Origin: Eretmocerus hayati
Lineage: Eukaryota > Arthropoda > Insecta > Hymenoptera > Aphelinidae
Length of the DNA: 64,000 bases
NCBI GenBank assembly: GCA_029851415.1
Contig: CM056743.1
Location: 31,636,714 to 31,700,713 of the forward strand
Reading direction: 5' to 3'
Below the pieces are notes generated by a model. That model saw only the letters and a list, made by a program, of their open reading frames with translations. It had not been told where the DNA came from and did no database searches. Position 1 is the first letter of the stretch, and the number at the start of each line of letters is the position of its first letter. Below are positions 37,501-51,111 of this stretch, in pieces. The translations under genes and the position numbers were made by a program.

Positions 37501-38701
37501 ACTTGTATATATCCAGCCTTTTCAGCGCGTATACCGAGTAATTTTACCTTGTAATCAGAATGAAAACATCATTCTCGAGGAAACCACTAGAGAAACATCT
37601 AACCACCATATTTCACCTCTACTAAAACTAAGAAAAAGTGATTCGGTCATCATTACAACCCAAAATACTACATCATCATCTCCGAGTTCCCTGGAGTATT
37701 GTCTTTTGGAGCATTAATCGGGACAAATTTCGCTAAGCTTTCAGACAAATAGAAAGAAAAACATTTCCATCCATACAGTCTCTTCATTCTGATGAACGAT
37801 AATAGACATATATATAGACCAGAAACCTCATCCGGTGAATGCTGAGTGACAAGCAAAACACGGGACTACGAGAGAGGAAACAATCGAGATTTCCGAGTCT
37901 TTCAGAGTCGACGAGGGTGAATTTTAGATGATCACACCGAATAACCAAAGAATCTTTCAGAATAAAAGGAATTCATTATGTACCATTCTAAATCTGACAA
38001 AAATACTTATGAACTGACAAAAAGCAAGAAAAACGTCCATCGTGAGTTAATTTCATTACTCGAGACAGATTCGATTACTAAAGATTTAATTCATTATCCA
38101 TTAGTGGAAAGATCGAAAAGAAACTGGTATGGGGAATAACGCGGCCAATTGGCTCTTCAAGTATCCAATTTTCAATGCACATTGTCACGGATCCCATGAT
38201 CCAATAAAGAGTTTCAGTGATTCTCTGGTTGATAATTTTTCAGACAACATATAGAACCCTAATTGCAACTAAGTTTCAACGATTCAAATCAATAAAATTT
38301 ATATTCGCATACATTTCGCGGAAGACCCGTGAGAAATCGCACATTGCTTTAGCTGAAAATTCGAAAAGGTGGTTAGCTGCTTCATCTAACCCAGGTTTTA
38401 TGGGACAATAGACACCTCTCGATCACAGGACTTGAATTAATTTTTTGGAAACACAAGATACTCAACTCCCTCAAATTTCCAAATCCCCCCAAATCTCGCT
38501 TACCAAAAAAAATTTCCTGAACTTTCTTGTGATCTCCGACAGAAGTCTCAGGGAACCAACCAGCCAATTTTAAATTAGAATGAAAACAATAAGGTATCCC
38601 GCGAATAGTTAATTAATCGAAATAGTTAAATTTGATGTACCCAATCTCAACCGAAGAAATTTTTACATTATAAAATACAAAACACTCGTTTTGCCGATAC
38701 G
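34598..38701. other. Intron 1 sequence with few features
   Basis: GGTGTAATCCACCCA occurs at 36238-36252 and again near 36674-36688. The second copy is part of an imperfect palindrome (CCTGGGTG and CACCCAGG), which suggests an unresolved small repeat between about 36230 and 36700. No gene was recognised. Confidence 0.4.
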
Positions 38702-39117
38702 TTAAGGGGATGTCAAAGTCGAATTTGTTCAATTGTGATCTTCAAAAGTTGATTGTGGGGGCAGTATTCACTCAATCCACTCGATTCTTTTTTTTAACGA
38801 TAGATCTGAAGATTTAGCAGGGCTTCTTGGGAGCACTTTTTTGATTTATCTCTTAGATTACGTGGGAAAAATTGAATAAGTAGCGATTTGGAGCGTCGGT
38901 AAAGTGCAGATTTCTCAATTCAATTGTAATCTTCAAAAGTTGATTGTGGAGGCTATATTCACTCAATTCACTCGTTTCTTTTCTTAACTGATAGATCTGA
39001 AGCTGTAGCAGGGCTTCTTGGAAGCACTTTTTTGATATATCTCGTAGATTTTGTGGAAATAATTAAATAAGTAAGGATTTGGAGTGTCGGTAAAAGCTGA
39101 CTTTCACATGTCCTTAA
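38702..39117. mobile_element. TTAA-flanked MITE with an internal 191 bp tandem duplication
   Basis: It starts TTAAGGGGATGTCAAAGTC and ends GACTTTCACATGTCCTTAA, with TTAA at both ends as the likely target duplication. The interior consists of two tandem copies of a unit with period 191 bp: TTCAAAAGTTGATTGTGG begins at 38741 and 38932. No coding sequence is present. Confidence 0.75.
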
Positions 39118-41812
39118 GAAGGCACACGACAAAATTTTATTCACACAATATAACAATTGCACCTCATTGAATGGAGACTTTGAATAGGTTAATATATTAA
39201 CCTATTCGAAAAAAATGAGAAAAATTTGTCCTAACGTAGAAATCAACGGGGGTTCTCTCCGTGCAAGCTTCATTTGAATGTCATTCGCTCACACGCGAAT
39301 ATCAGCTTCTTCTTTTTGTGCCACTTCTCGCGTGAAGTTGCTGCTGCTCAATACTGCTTCTGTATCTCTCGACATATCCATGTTATATACTGTGTATAAT
39401 ATGTATATAAGTATTGCATACATATATATATACTCGGGTACCAGCAGGAATATACATTTCTTAACGAGGTAAGAGCGCGAGATTGATGAAGCTGGAGGCT
39501 GGCCGTTTCACTGCTGAATTTATGCTTTTTCTCCCTCCCTTTCTATGTTTTTCGCGTAATCATTCTTTCTGTCCAGTGCCTCATCCTTCTCAAAATTCTT
39601 TCATTTTTTTTATAAATATATCGTATTCATCTTTTTTTTGTTATCTTCATACCTTTTCTCCATCTCTCCGTCTTCTTCTTTCGGTTTTATTGATATGCCA
39701 AGGTACGAGCGACGATATAAAAGAGTCTCCCGTTTTCTGTTTTGAATGAGAAAAGAGCTGGTTTTTCATAGATTTGCTATCACCATGTGATTTATTGACG
39801 TTCCATTGTGTATGGAAAATTATTAAGTTTTCAAAATATTTCTCTGTTTACGAGGTACGGGTATTGTATTTATATTTGTAAATTCTCTTTGATATTGAGG
39901 GGGTGGTAACTTCTTGTGGGATTCATTTCTGCTATGAGTATAGTTTACAAGGTAATATTGATTTATGGTGGAATTATTCCGAAAATTCTTGAAATTGAAA
40001 GAGAGGGACTCACTCGAGTTAAAAAAAAGGAGTACAAGATTGGATTGAAATGTGGGTCATGAACTGTAAAAAAAAATATCGAAATACATAAAATCGTGAG
40101 AGGGCAGTTTGCCTGCATATTGATTAAAATGAATAAACAAAATGAATATGTAGTACGGTAGAGATACCGAGAGCGGAAAATCGGTGTATTATTATTCAGT
40201 TCCGAAAAAATACTGATGTTCGAATATTACAAAGACAGACAATCAACCGATCAAGTTGTTCAAATTGTCTGTACATGTTGACTGTATTTGATTAATTGCG
40301 ATCCTTTGGACAGATTCGTGGGGACTCGTTTGGGTTCAGACTTTTATTGATCATCTCTCCTACGTGTCATTCATCATTCTAAAGATAAAATCCAATGACA
40401 AGCCAATTATTCATTATTTTTAGTTATGAAGATTGATCTGAGTGAACGATGTTACCGAGTCATTTAAAAATGAAATCATAGAGAGTATTTCGAATTCTTT
40501 CAAGATGCAGATAGTCAATCTTATTGTGACCAAATGTATTTTCTCAGGATTTTCAACTAGTTCAAAGGTCAGTGTAAGAGATTACAAAAAAATACAAGCC
40601 TTGACGTCAATGGATTTAAAAAAATTGTAAGAGATCAGTAAAAAATTTTTTGAAACGTATCATTCAATACGGCCCTTTCCGTAACTTGGGGCTTGAATGT
40701 AAATTCATTAATCAACGTTACCTTACAGATGTGACCCTCCCAGCATTTAGAACCCATCATTTTTCATAATAAACGAATCAAGTGCTCAAAATCCATAATC
40801 AAAATTTTCATTCTTTTTTCCAATAGACACCAGTTTTAGCTTCAATGGATTATTCGAGGTCTGTTTGTTTTGAGATAGAATTTAGCAACTAGAAACATAG
40901 GTTTTTCAAAAATTATGAAAGTAATCTTCAGCCTGACCTTCAGACCTGACTTTATTAAGAAATTTCTTGACCATCGGAAAATGTTTATACTGATTCTTTG
41001 ATAGTTGAGTTTTGAAAAAATAGTTCTTTTATGTGTCTCGCTGCACTCATTTTTTCAAAATTGGGTGAAACTAACGAAATGTGCTAAAAGTCTAACACGT
41101 CGATTTAAGTGTAACTTCATTTCACGTTGGTAATAATTAAAGGTTAATTTCAATTCCTTAATTCGAAGGCTGTCTTCTTCATTTGTATCTAGACGTTCCT
41201 CATCAACTTTTGCGTTTTAAAATTTTGATGAGTTCAAAAATAAAGAAGTTCGTGCAATCTGTAAGAAAGGATTATTGGTCGATGCTTATTGAGGAAAATT
41301 GACAAAGAAATTGATCTAGCCCAACCGACTACCAAGAATGAATTTATTATGTATCAAAATCATAGTTCTTGCGAAACAAAAGATAATAAGAGTCGTACGG
41401 TACAATCAAAACGAGAAACAAAAAATAGCGGTAAAAGCTTCGAATGCTGCATTTCGAAAAGTGCTCTTGACACACTCTAAACTTGGCTCTTAGCTCAATT
41501 TTCGAAAGCAGAACTCAACGTTTTTACAGTTGTAAGTTGAGGTAGTACAAAATTTTTTTATTCCTCTCAACATAGCCTCGGACTACCCATACACCTGCTG
41601 TACAACCAGTCAGCGCTTCTCGAGTATCATAAAAAAAGCCTGGGGTAACGATCGAGGGCCTGACGATGGCAAAAGTGCTTTGGGCCTCAGTTTTGCTGTT
41701 TTGGGACTTACGAGTGTTATACTGTTCAGAACACTATTAGAGTTGAAAGCTTGAAAAAGTGAGGGGGGAAATGAAACAGTGAAGTGGTAGAAGCTCTTGT
41801 TGAGTATATATG
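39118..41812. other. Intron 1 sequence with no recognised feature
   Basis: A pyrimidine-rich stretch at 39525-39690 and short AT runs. Nothing coding was recognised. Confidence 0.5.
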
Positions 41813-43087
41813 TTACCGTGAATGTCCGAAGTTAGTGAATCCTAAGATTCCCTTAGAGCCAGTGAATGTATGTCATATGCACCTAACTTCGGACATTCAC
41901 TGGTGATTCTCACGAGGATTCTCAAGATTCACTGGTCTGCATCGGTGAATGTCCGAATCGAATCAAAAATTAACTTTTGAAAATCAAGCAAGATCGGGAT
42001 TGGGTTTAAGCAATTTAATATGTCCCTGTCATAACAGTTAAAGTATCTGTGCCTAATTTGCCCCCACTCGAATTCTCAAATGTACGCACCCGCGGACCCT
42101 GCCGCGCATTTCATTCATGTTTGTTACGTTGAAATATGAGAAAAGAAACATTTTAGACCAATCCCCAATGACTCGCGCATATTTCTTACAACAAAAAAAG
42201 GGGTTTTCGGTACTTTTGACTTCTTTTTTGATCTTCACTCAAAGCCATGATAAACAAAATTGATGTGACAAATTATTCAGCGTTCTTCAGCTTACTTTCT
42301 TCATCTTTGTCCAAACTTTAAAATACTTTTTGTCGAATTGTACAATTCGATCTAGAGATCTGATTCTACACTAAAAATAGTGCAGTGTTCTAATTTGCCC
42401 CCATAGTCTTTTTCCAAACTCGGTCCTCACTCCATTCAAATACATTATTCTAACCTAAGAGTTTTGCAAAAGTCAAGATATCTCGGCTCTCCTTTTGTTA
42501 AAACCAAACGTACCTTAGCTCATTTTGAAGGTCTTGAAACAAGCTTTGAAATGAGCTGAAGTACGTTGAAAATTATTGGGATGAGCTAGAATGGCGAGCA
42601 AACCAAAAGCAGTGGGGGGCAAATTGGGCACACTTATATTACATGATTCACAAAGATTAACCTATGATGATACAAATTGAAACAAAACTAAAATTCGTCA
42701 CCTTACGCGTTTGTACAGATCACGGCGTTGAAAAGACATGTGAATATAAATTTTTCTTTCATTTGTTACATTAATCCAGACTGTGATGACACCTAGAATT
42801 ACATGAGAAATTTTTGACGTTACGGGTTGGAATCGACGGGTCGGTTGACTGCGCATCCGGTTGATGATCGAAGTTTATTTCTATATTCTACGACTTATGT
42901 CAAGAAAGTGAATTCGGACATTCACCGATGTACACCAGTGAATCTTGAGAATCACTAGTGAAAACCCGAAATGCGATTCTATACCGGACATTCACTAGTG
43001 AATCTGCTGAGTTCCTGATGGCCTTAGTGAATCTGCAGATTCACTAGTGATTGTCCGACATTCACTGATTTCGGACATTCACGGTAA
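41813..43087. mobile_element. Composite MITE with repeated GTGAATGTCCGAA motifs
   Basis: The ends read TACCGTGAATGTCCGAA and, inverted, TTCGGACATTCACGGTA. TA at each end fits a TA target duplication of the Tc1/mariner type. Both subterminal regions carry many direct and inverted copies of AGTGAATCT and GTGAATGTCCGA. The middle is interrupted by an element of the 'cccaatttgccccc' family, so the insertion order can be read: this element first, the inner one later. Confidence 0.75.
42045..42637. mobile_element. Nested MITE of the 'cccaatttgccccc' family
   Basis: The left end GTGCCTAATTTGCCCCCACT is matched inverted at the right end by GGGGGCAAATTGGGCACAC. A further direct copy of the motif lies near 42382. 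The inner blocks TTAGCTCATTTTGAAGGTC and AAATGAGCTGAAGTACG form another palindrome. It sits inside the 41813-43087 element. Confidence 0.72.
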
Positions 43088-44500
43088 GATATATAAACAC
43101 TTCTTATATGAAAGTTCTCTCGTCAAGTTGTTTGGCAAGGGTTGTATTTTGAAAACTGAGTGCAAAAAATATGCTGGTTTGAAATGTGGGGAGAGAACTT
43201 ATGAAAATTAATTTCATGGGTAACAGTTGCGGATATTATTCAACAAATATTGAAGTGGCTAAATTTTCAAGATTTTCTGGGGCTGGGATGATTATTTATT
43301 AAAAATAATACTGGTAGGCAAATTTTGCAGGTCAATAGCGATTTTTCGTAAGAATGTGCAGGTTACGAAATTTTGAGCAATTTTCTAAATTGTTGACAAA
43401 AACATTTCCATTTTCATAGCAATTGGACAATTGACGCGCGTTATGCAGCAGCAATCAAATTTCATAGCCATGAAATAATATTGCTATCAACAATCAAAAA
43501 ATATAAGCCAGACGTATTTAAACCCACTTAATTTGTTTTGGGGTACCGATTTAATTGAATTATCAGAGAAAAGGAACGTGTGATTTCACGATAAAAGGAA
43601 CGGTTTCGATATTAAAATGCGAGAAGCAGTAGCAGCAAGTAACCGATAAGGACGACGTCCTCGCAAAGGCCATCCAAAAATCGATTGTATTATATTAAAG
43701 TGTCGAAGGGAGATGGCGAACCAAAAGAAATTCTATATCTCATTGATGGTGTGCATGAGGTTAGGTGAGAATAAGAAGTAGACGGAAGAAAGAGAGGGAA
43801 TCTTACTTACTTACCTATACACCTGAACTTTTTTCGATATAGTCTGGCTCTCGAACTCTCAGCGAGGCCATGCAAAAGTATGGTTAAGAAACAGAACGAT
43901 AACTGGTTTCCGCGATGGAGAGCGAGCCCATTTCGACGATTTCACTTTGAAAGAGTGCAGTAGCAGATTCTTTTAATGCATCATCTACATATGCAGCTTT
44001 TAAAACAGTAGTAGTTGATGGACATTGGCAAAAAGCACTTTTGAAGGGAACTTTGAAGGAGTTTTAGCGTATGCTTGAAATTGTTTCACCTGAAATTTTT
44101 TTGATGATTTCTATGCCGAAATTCTCCAGAATGATTCATCATGTGAATTATTTACGAATTGAATGCTGTTCAAGGTTTCATAAATGTTTCATAAAAATTA
44201 ATTAGATTGATGGCTTTGTAGAATGTTTGATTTAACGAAAAAGGTATCAGCTAAAACATTTTCTTATCATTGTTGATTTCAATTGTTCAGGCTCAAGATT
44301 AATGTAAATGTAACCAGTCCGAAAAATTTGAAAATTCTGACATAGGAAGATTTTCGTGATACTTAACAAAACAAGACAGAAGATTATCAAGTGCATCAAG
44401 AACGACATCAAGAATTTTGAACGATATTTGTGAGTCGGTTCAAACAAGTCCGTCTGTTCTTTCTGCATCTGAAGGATTAAATGATGAAATCAATGAAAAC
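43088..44500. other. Intron 1 sequence with no recognised feature
   Basis: AT-rich. An AG|GTAAGT on the minus strand near 43808 lacks a pyrimidine tract and is not accepted as a recursive site. Confidence 0.5.
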
Positions 44501-44621
44501 TATTCTTTTATCTTTATGCGAAAGCGTAACTTTTCCGCACAGTATTTTGATTTTGTTTTCCGCACAGCCGATGGAAAAATAGTAATCGATACTCAGGTGA
44601 AGTGGTATCCACATTCTCTGT

Positions 44622-44700
44622 TTAATCCCGACCCTCGCCTTCGGCTCTGTCTGTAAAATATCTCAACATTTTGGCCCTCGTATCAAAATGCACCATCTTG
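44622..44700. repeat. CCCTCGCCTTCGGCT repeat (copy 2)
   Basis: It shares the core CCCTCGCC-CGGCT and the downstream CTCGTATCAAAATGCACCAT-like block with 6660-6800, over 37 kb away. Confidence 0.5.
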
Positions 44701-46848
<2,148 letters not shown>

Positions 46849-46864
46849 AGACAGAGAGAGAGAG

Positions 46865-47617
46865 GTAAAAGGAGAAGAGCCGGTCCTGCTGGCTGACCAA
46901 CAGACAGAACCTCCTCAGCACGTATATGTATATAACAAGCACCTCGTTATGGCTCGTGACTTGTTGTGATCCTCTCTCTCTCTTTCTGCACAGTGTGCTA
47001 TATATGTATACAGAAGGAGTCCCCGCTGAGGTCGAGAGAGATACGCAATCTCGAGGAATACACTTTGGTTATAATAATTTATCGTGAATAATCGCCTTTC
47101 GAATTTTTTTTTACAATATAACCATATCCATTTTGATTTGTCATTTTCTTAATGATTAATGCTGTTTGTGTTTTATGGAGTTATGTTCCTGCAGAAGTTG
47201 TTGGAAAATCTCAGAAACGAATGAATTAATTGCATATGATGTGGTGATAGCGATACGACGATAGTGTTGAGATACGTTTATAAACTTGAGATATGCAAAA
47301 TTTTCAGAAAACCATTTTGGGTACCGAGTGCCAAATAATTCTGAGTAGAGCATACATCGATTTGTTCTGGCATCAATTTCCTTCCATAAGACCCTAAATG
47401 CAGAATAGTGTGAACAAATATGGGTAAACTTTTCCAACTGTCTGACCATTTTCTCTCTGGAATCGAAAAATGTCGAAGTTGTGATTGTTGTCTATTCCTA
47501 GAAGAAATCTCCGATTCGGCATGACACTGACAACCAAAGGAGTGTGAAAGGCGGCGTTGATCAGTAACTAATTAGTTTGATGATTTCATATTCCTACTGA
47601 TCAGGTTAGGTGGTGCT
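46865..47617. other. Intron 1 sequence with no recognised feature
   Basis: AT-rich. A 97-codon minus frame (47156-47449) has no recognisable motif. Confidence 0.5.
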
Positions 47618-47951
47618 AACAAGGATAGGTCAAATCTTGCAATCTTGCGCGGGTTCAGGATTCGTCTGAGACTTTGGGAATCATTTTTTTTGGTCAGAAA
47701 TGAAGACATCTCAAAGAATCCAGTCTCCTATCGTGAAATATAGCTACGAAGATTAGCATTGTTCACATAGGATCATGTTAAAAGACACATACATAGATAT
47801 AATGACGATGCTAACCTCCGTAGTTGTATCTCGGGATAGGGGGGCCTATTGGATCAGATCCTTGGAGATACCTTCATTTCTCACCAAAACAAGACGATTC
47901 CCAGAGTTTGGAACGAATCCAAGACCCGCAAGGTTGGACCTTTCCTCGTAA
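47618..47951. mobile_element. Foldback element of the ACAAGGGGAGG family, copy 1
   Basis: The left arm contains ACAAGGATAGGTC, GGGTTCAGGATTCGTC and TTTGGGAATCAT. The right arm contains the inverted counterparts, including ATTCCCAGAGTTTGG and AAGACCCGCAAGGTTGGACC. The arms are about 130 nt each around a short centre. Related copies lie at 56503, 60159 and 61233. Confidence 0.7.
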
Positions 47952-50580
47952 GTAATATTTTTACAAGCGAGTATCTGTCTTTTCAATGCCCAAGATTATT
48001 ATTACTGGCTCCTGCAATCACTCCTCGAACTTGGAAGGATTTTGTCATATCTCAGGAATTTGAGGTGACTCAATTTGTAACTCTTTCAATTGGATTTTGA
48101 GCACATGCATATCCATTTTGATACTCGCTTCCTCAATATGTACAAGTAGGATGACGAACGCTATTAACATCGTCGACTTTTTGGACCATGTGTATGAAAA
48201 TTGGCAAGTGGTTACCACAAAATCTCACTCATATTCGTTACTTTACCTCAGGCAAATAATTGCCTGAAGAAGTTGATATATTCTTTGACAAATTAGATAG
48301 CCACTGGATAATGAGAATTCCACTTTTCAATAACGAATGCACATCGTCTTCAACCATCACTACAAAGAGTGTCATTGTGAGATTATGGACATCTTATCCT
48401 GGTGTGAGACTTGTCATGATTCAAAACTTCATGTGCGTCATGTGATCTTATTTTATTGATAACCATTTTATTTTTTCTTATCGAGCCGTATACTTGCCTT
48501 CATTCAAGGTTTTTCCAAGATTTCACATTTAGGAGTAATTTAAAGTTCTCTAATTTGAGTAATTCGAACTCACTCTTTCCTTTCTGAGGACTTAATCAGA
48601 TCTTCAAAGCAAGTCTTTGTGTATCACAGGATCAACAATGGTGAAGAAATGCTGAACTGAATTCTAACCACAATCCACGGTTAAACATTTCAACGTCTCT
48701 CAGTACACACAATTGATGACACTCTGGAGTATTTGCATGGAGAACCTTCGAAGAAACCATTGGAACGAATTCTACAATTTACATGCTCCACGCGACAACG
48801 ATTCCAATTTGCATAAACATTCACGCGTTTAAACAGTAACGAGATACTATCAGCTAACTTCGATTGCCAATCTAGTCACGCATTATCACCATTTCCAATG
48901 TACGCACGGAGAATAGACATACTCACGTCTACAAACGTTTACAAAGCTAGACGAAAAAGTAACATTCCGCATGAGTATACAGGAGAACGTGCTGAAGAGC
49001 TTTGAGTATAAAATAATCGACAATCCACATGCAACGCCCAGCTTGACAGATGAACACCACATCCCAGACAATATCCTGGCAGTCATGCTAAGTATAACAG
49101 AGAAAGAATATCATGGCATAAATACGTCCAAGACATGTTAATTATCAATAAACTTCTCGATAAATTCCAACTGGCTGTATCAACTTCAAGTTACTCCTTG
49201 ATGCAGCAAATGAGATGTCCCAAAACTAAGTCTTCATTTTTCTTTTCCTGCTCCAAACTATGTGCTTAAGCACTGCTCATCCCTTATTCCACTCAACCAC
49301 GCTCTGCTACCAGATATTATTAAATTTGAAGTTGTTTGCAAGCTTTCATACGAATCAGATGGTATATAGCGAGGTGCAAACAAAATGTGAGAGTATTACA
49401 CAAGCGAAAGAGGTATCAACAGCAGTATACTACTGTAGAAATTGCCATTCTAGCCGATTGCACATCCATAGTTATACATGTATGATGGAAAGCTCGATTC
49501 GTTGCGGCAATTGTCGAGTACTATGAGCTCTGTATAAAAGATGCAAAGGTATTGTAGGCGTGTGAGCATTGGTTTCCTCGACAGAACTCAAACGTAAGGG
49601 TATGAAGTAGTGTACTAGTGATGCTGGGGAAAAGGTTTCTGTGGTGTGCCCTCATCGGATTTCCTCTTTTTATCGTCGCGTTGTTGCCTATGAAAGTACG
49701 GATCTTATGTTAGAGGAGAGTGAGATCTCATTGCATGGGAGCTTTGAATTGTATGGTAGAATAGGTGATGTTTGCTACTCCTTTTTATAATCGATCGTTT
49801 TACGTGCTTATACTAGCACTCTTTTTTTGTTTGGTTCTCAAATTCATACGTTATAACGCGATTGAAGTTATGTTCGATCTTTTTGGAGGAATTTGTTCTT
49901 GAATATTCTCTCACGCGTGAATTGCGCTCTTTTGATTGTATTGTTGGTATTGAACATTCGTCAATGTCTATAATTTCAGATACATTTGGAGTAACGTGGG
50001 TGTATTATTGATGGATTATATTTCTGTATTAGTTTCTTTCACAAAAGTATAAGACTTCATTGAGTTTTTCATGAGTTCGAGAATCGATTGTGGAGTGTAA
50101 TTTGAAATTTGAATGGGCTGTGCTGAAGGCTCTTCATAAAAACTAGGATCCTGAAATCATTAGGCATCATGTCTCGAGGCAAGTAAGATCTTTCAAAAAA
50201 TGGAGAATTTTGTTTCTTTTTGATTCACGAGATTTTGATACCTTGACATGGGTGACAATTTACGTGAGAACCAGGCTTGAGATTCTTCAAATAAAATATG
50301 AATAATACATCACTTATGGTGTCGGAGGGAAAAAATTAAAAGGGCAACCCGAATAGGTTTGACGTGGTGCTGGTGACGATCTGTTTTGGTGTATTCAACA
50401 ATTTGCTCGTTGGTGTTTTGCCCATCATGCTGATTGACCAGAGGTAAATCATCAGAAATTCATTGGATGATGACTGGGAAATATATTTCCGCGACTATCG
50501 TACGATGTTTAGTTATTAATTCTTTTTTGCATTGATAGAGAGTAGATAGGGTAGAGTTATTATGTGGGAGTCACATTGTG
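47952..50580. other. Intron 1 sequence with no recognised feature
   Basis: Only short frames and AT-rich sequence. No terminal repeats or splice-bounded exon were recognised. Confidence 0.5.
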
Positions 50581-51111
50581 TTAAGGTAGTTGTACACTAA
50601 AGCTGAAAATACAGTGAAATCTCCGGTCGCACTGACACCTCTGGTTGCATCAAAACTGTCCGCTATTCGGAGGTGTCCGCTAATCAGAGGTTCATTTCTG
50701 TGATTATACTTCTGCTGGTCGCAAAAAATTGTCCGTTATTGAGAGGTGTCCGCTAATAGGAGGTATCCGTTAAGAGAGATTCCGCTAAATACCAGAAAAA
50801 CACCAAAGTTGGGGAGGATTTAGTTCAAGTGTTAATGAAAACCTGTACAAAATTTCAGAATGATTGACCGTTTTGTTTCGGAGTAGTAGCCATCAAAAAC
50901 CCGCCACTTTTAACATTGCGTCTATATGGGAGTCGACGATCCCGCATGAGCGCCATGCTAAAAGTGACGAATTCTGATTACTACCACTCTGAAACAACAC
51001 GGTCAATCATTTTAAAATTTTGCACAGGTGTTCATTAACACTTGAACTAAATCCTCACCGACTTTGGTGACATTCTGGTATATTTTGCATTTTAGTGTAC
51101 AACTACCTTAA
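50581..51111. mobile_element. TTAA-flanked MITE with GTCCGCTA repeats
   Basis: The ends are TTAAGGTAGTTGTACACTAA and its inverted match TTAGTGTACAACTACCTTAA. The interior holds several degenerate copies of GTCCGCTATTCGGAGGT-like units, then an inner palindrome (CGCCACTTTTAACATTGCG and GCGCCATGCTAAAAGTGACG). TTAA target sites suggest mobilisation by a piggyBac-like or similar transposase, none of which is present. Confidence 0.82.

Noticed and set aside
43800..43830. AG|GTAAGT on the minus strand as a second recursive splice site
   Set aside because: The donor half is good but the upstream sequence on that strand is purine-rich, with no pyrimidine tract.
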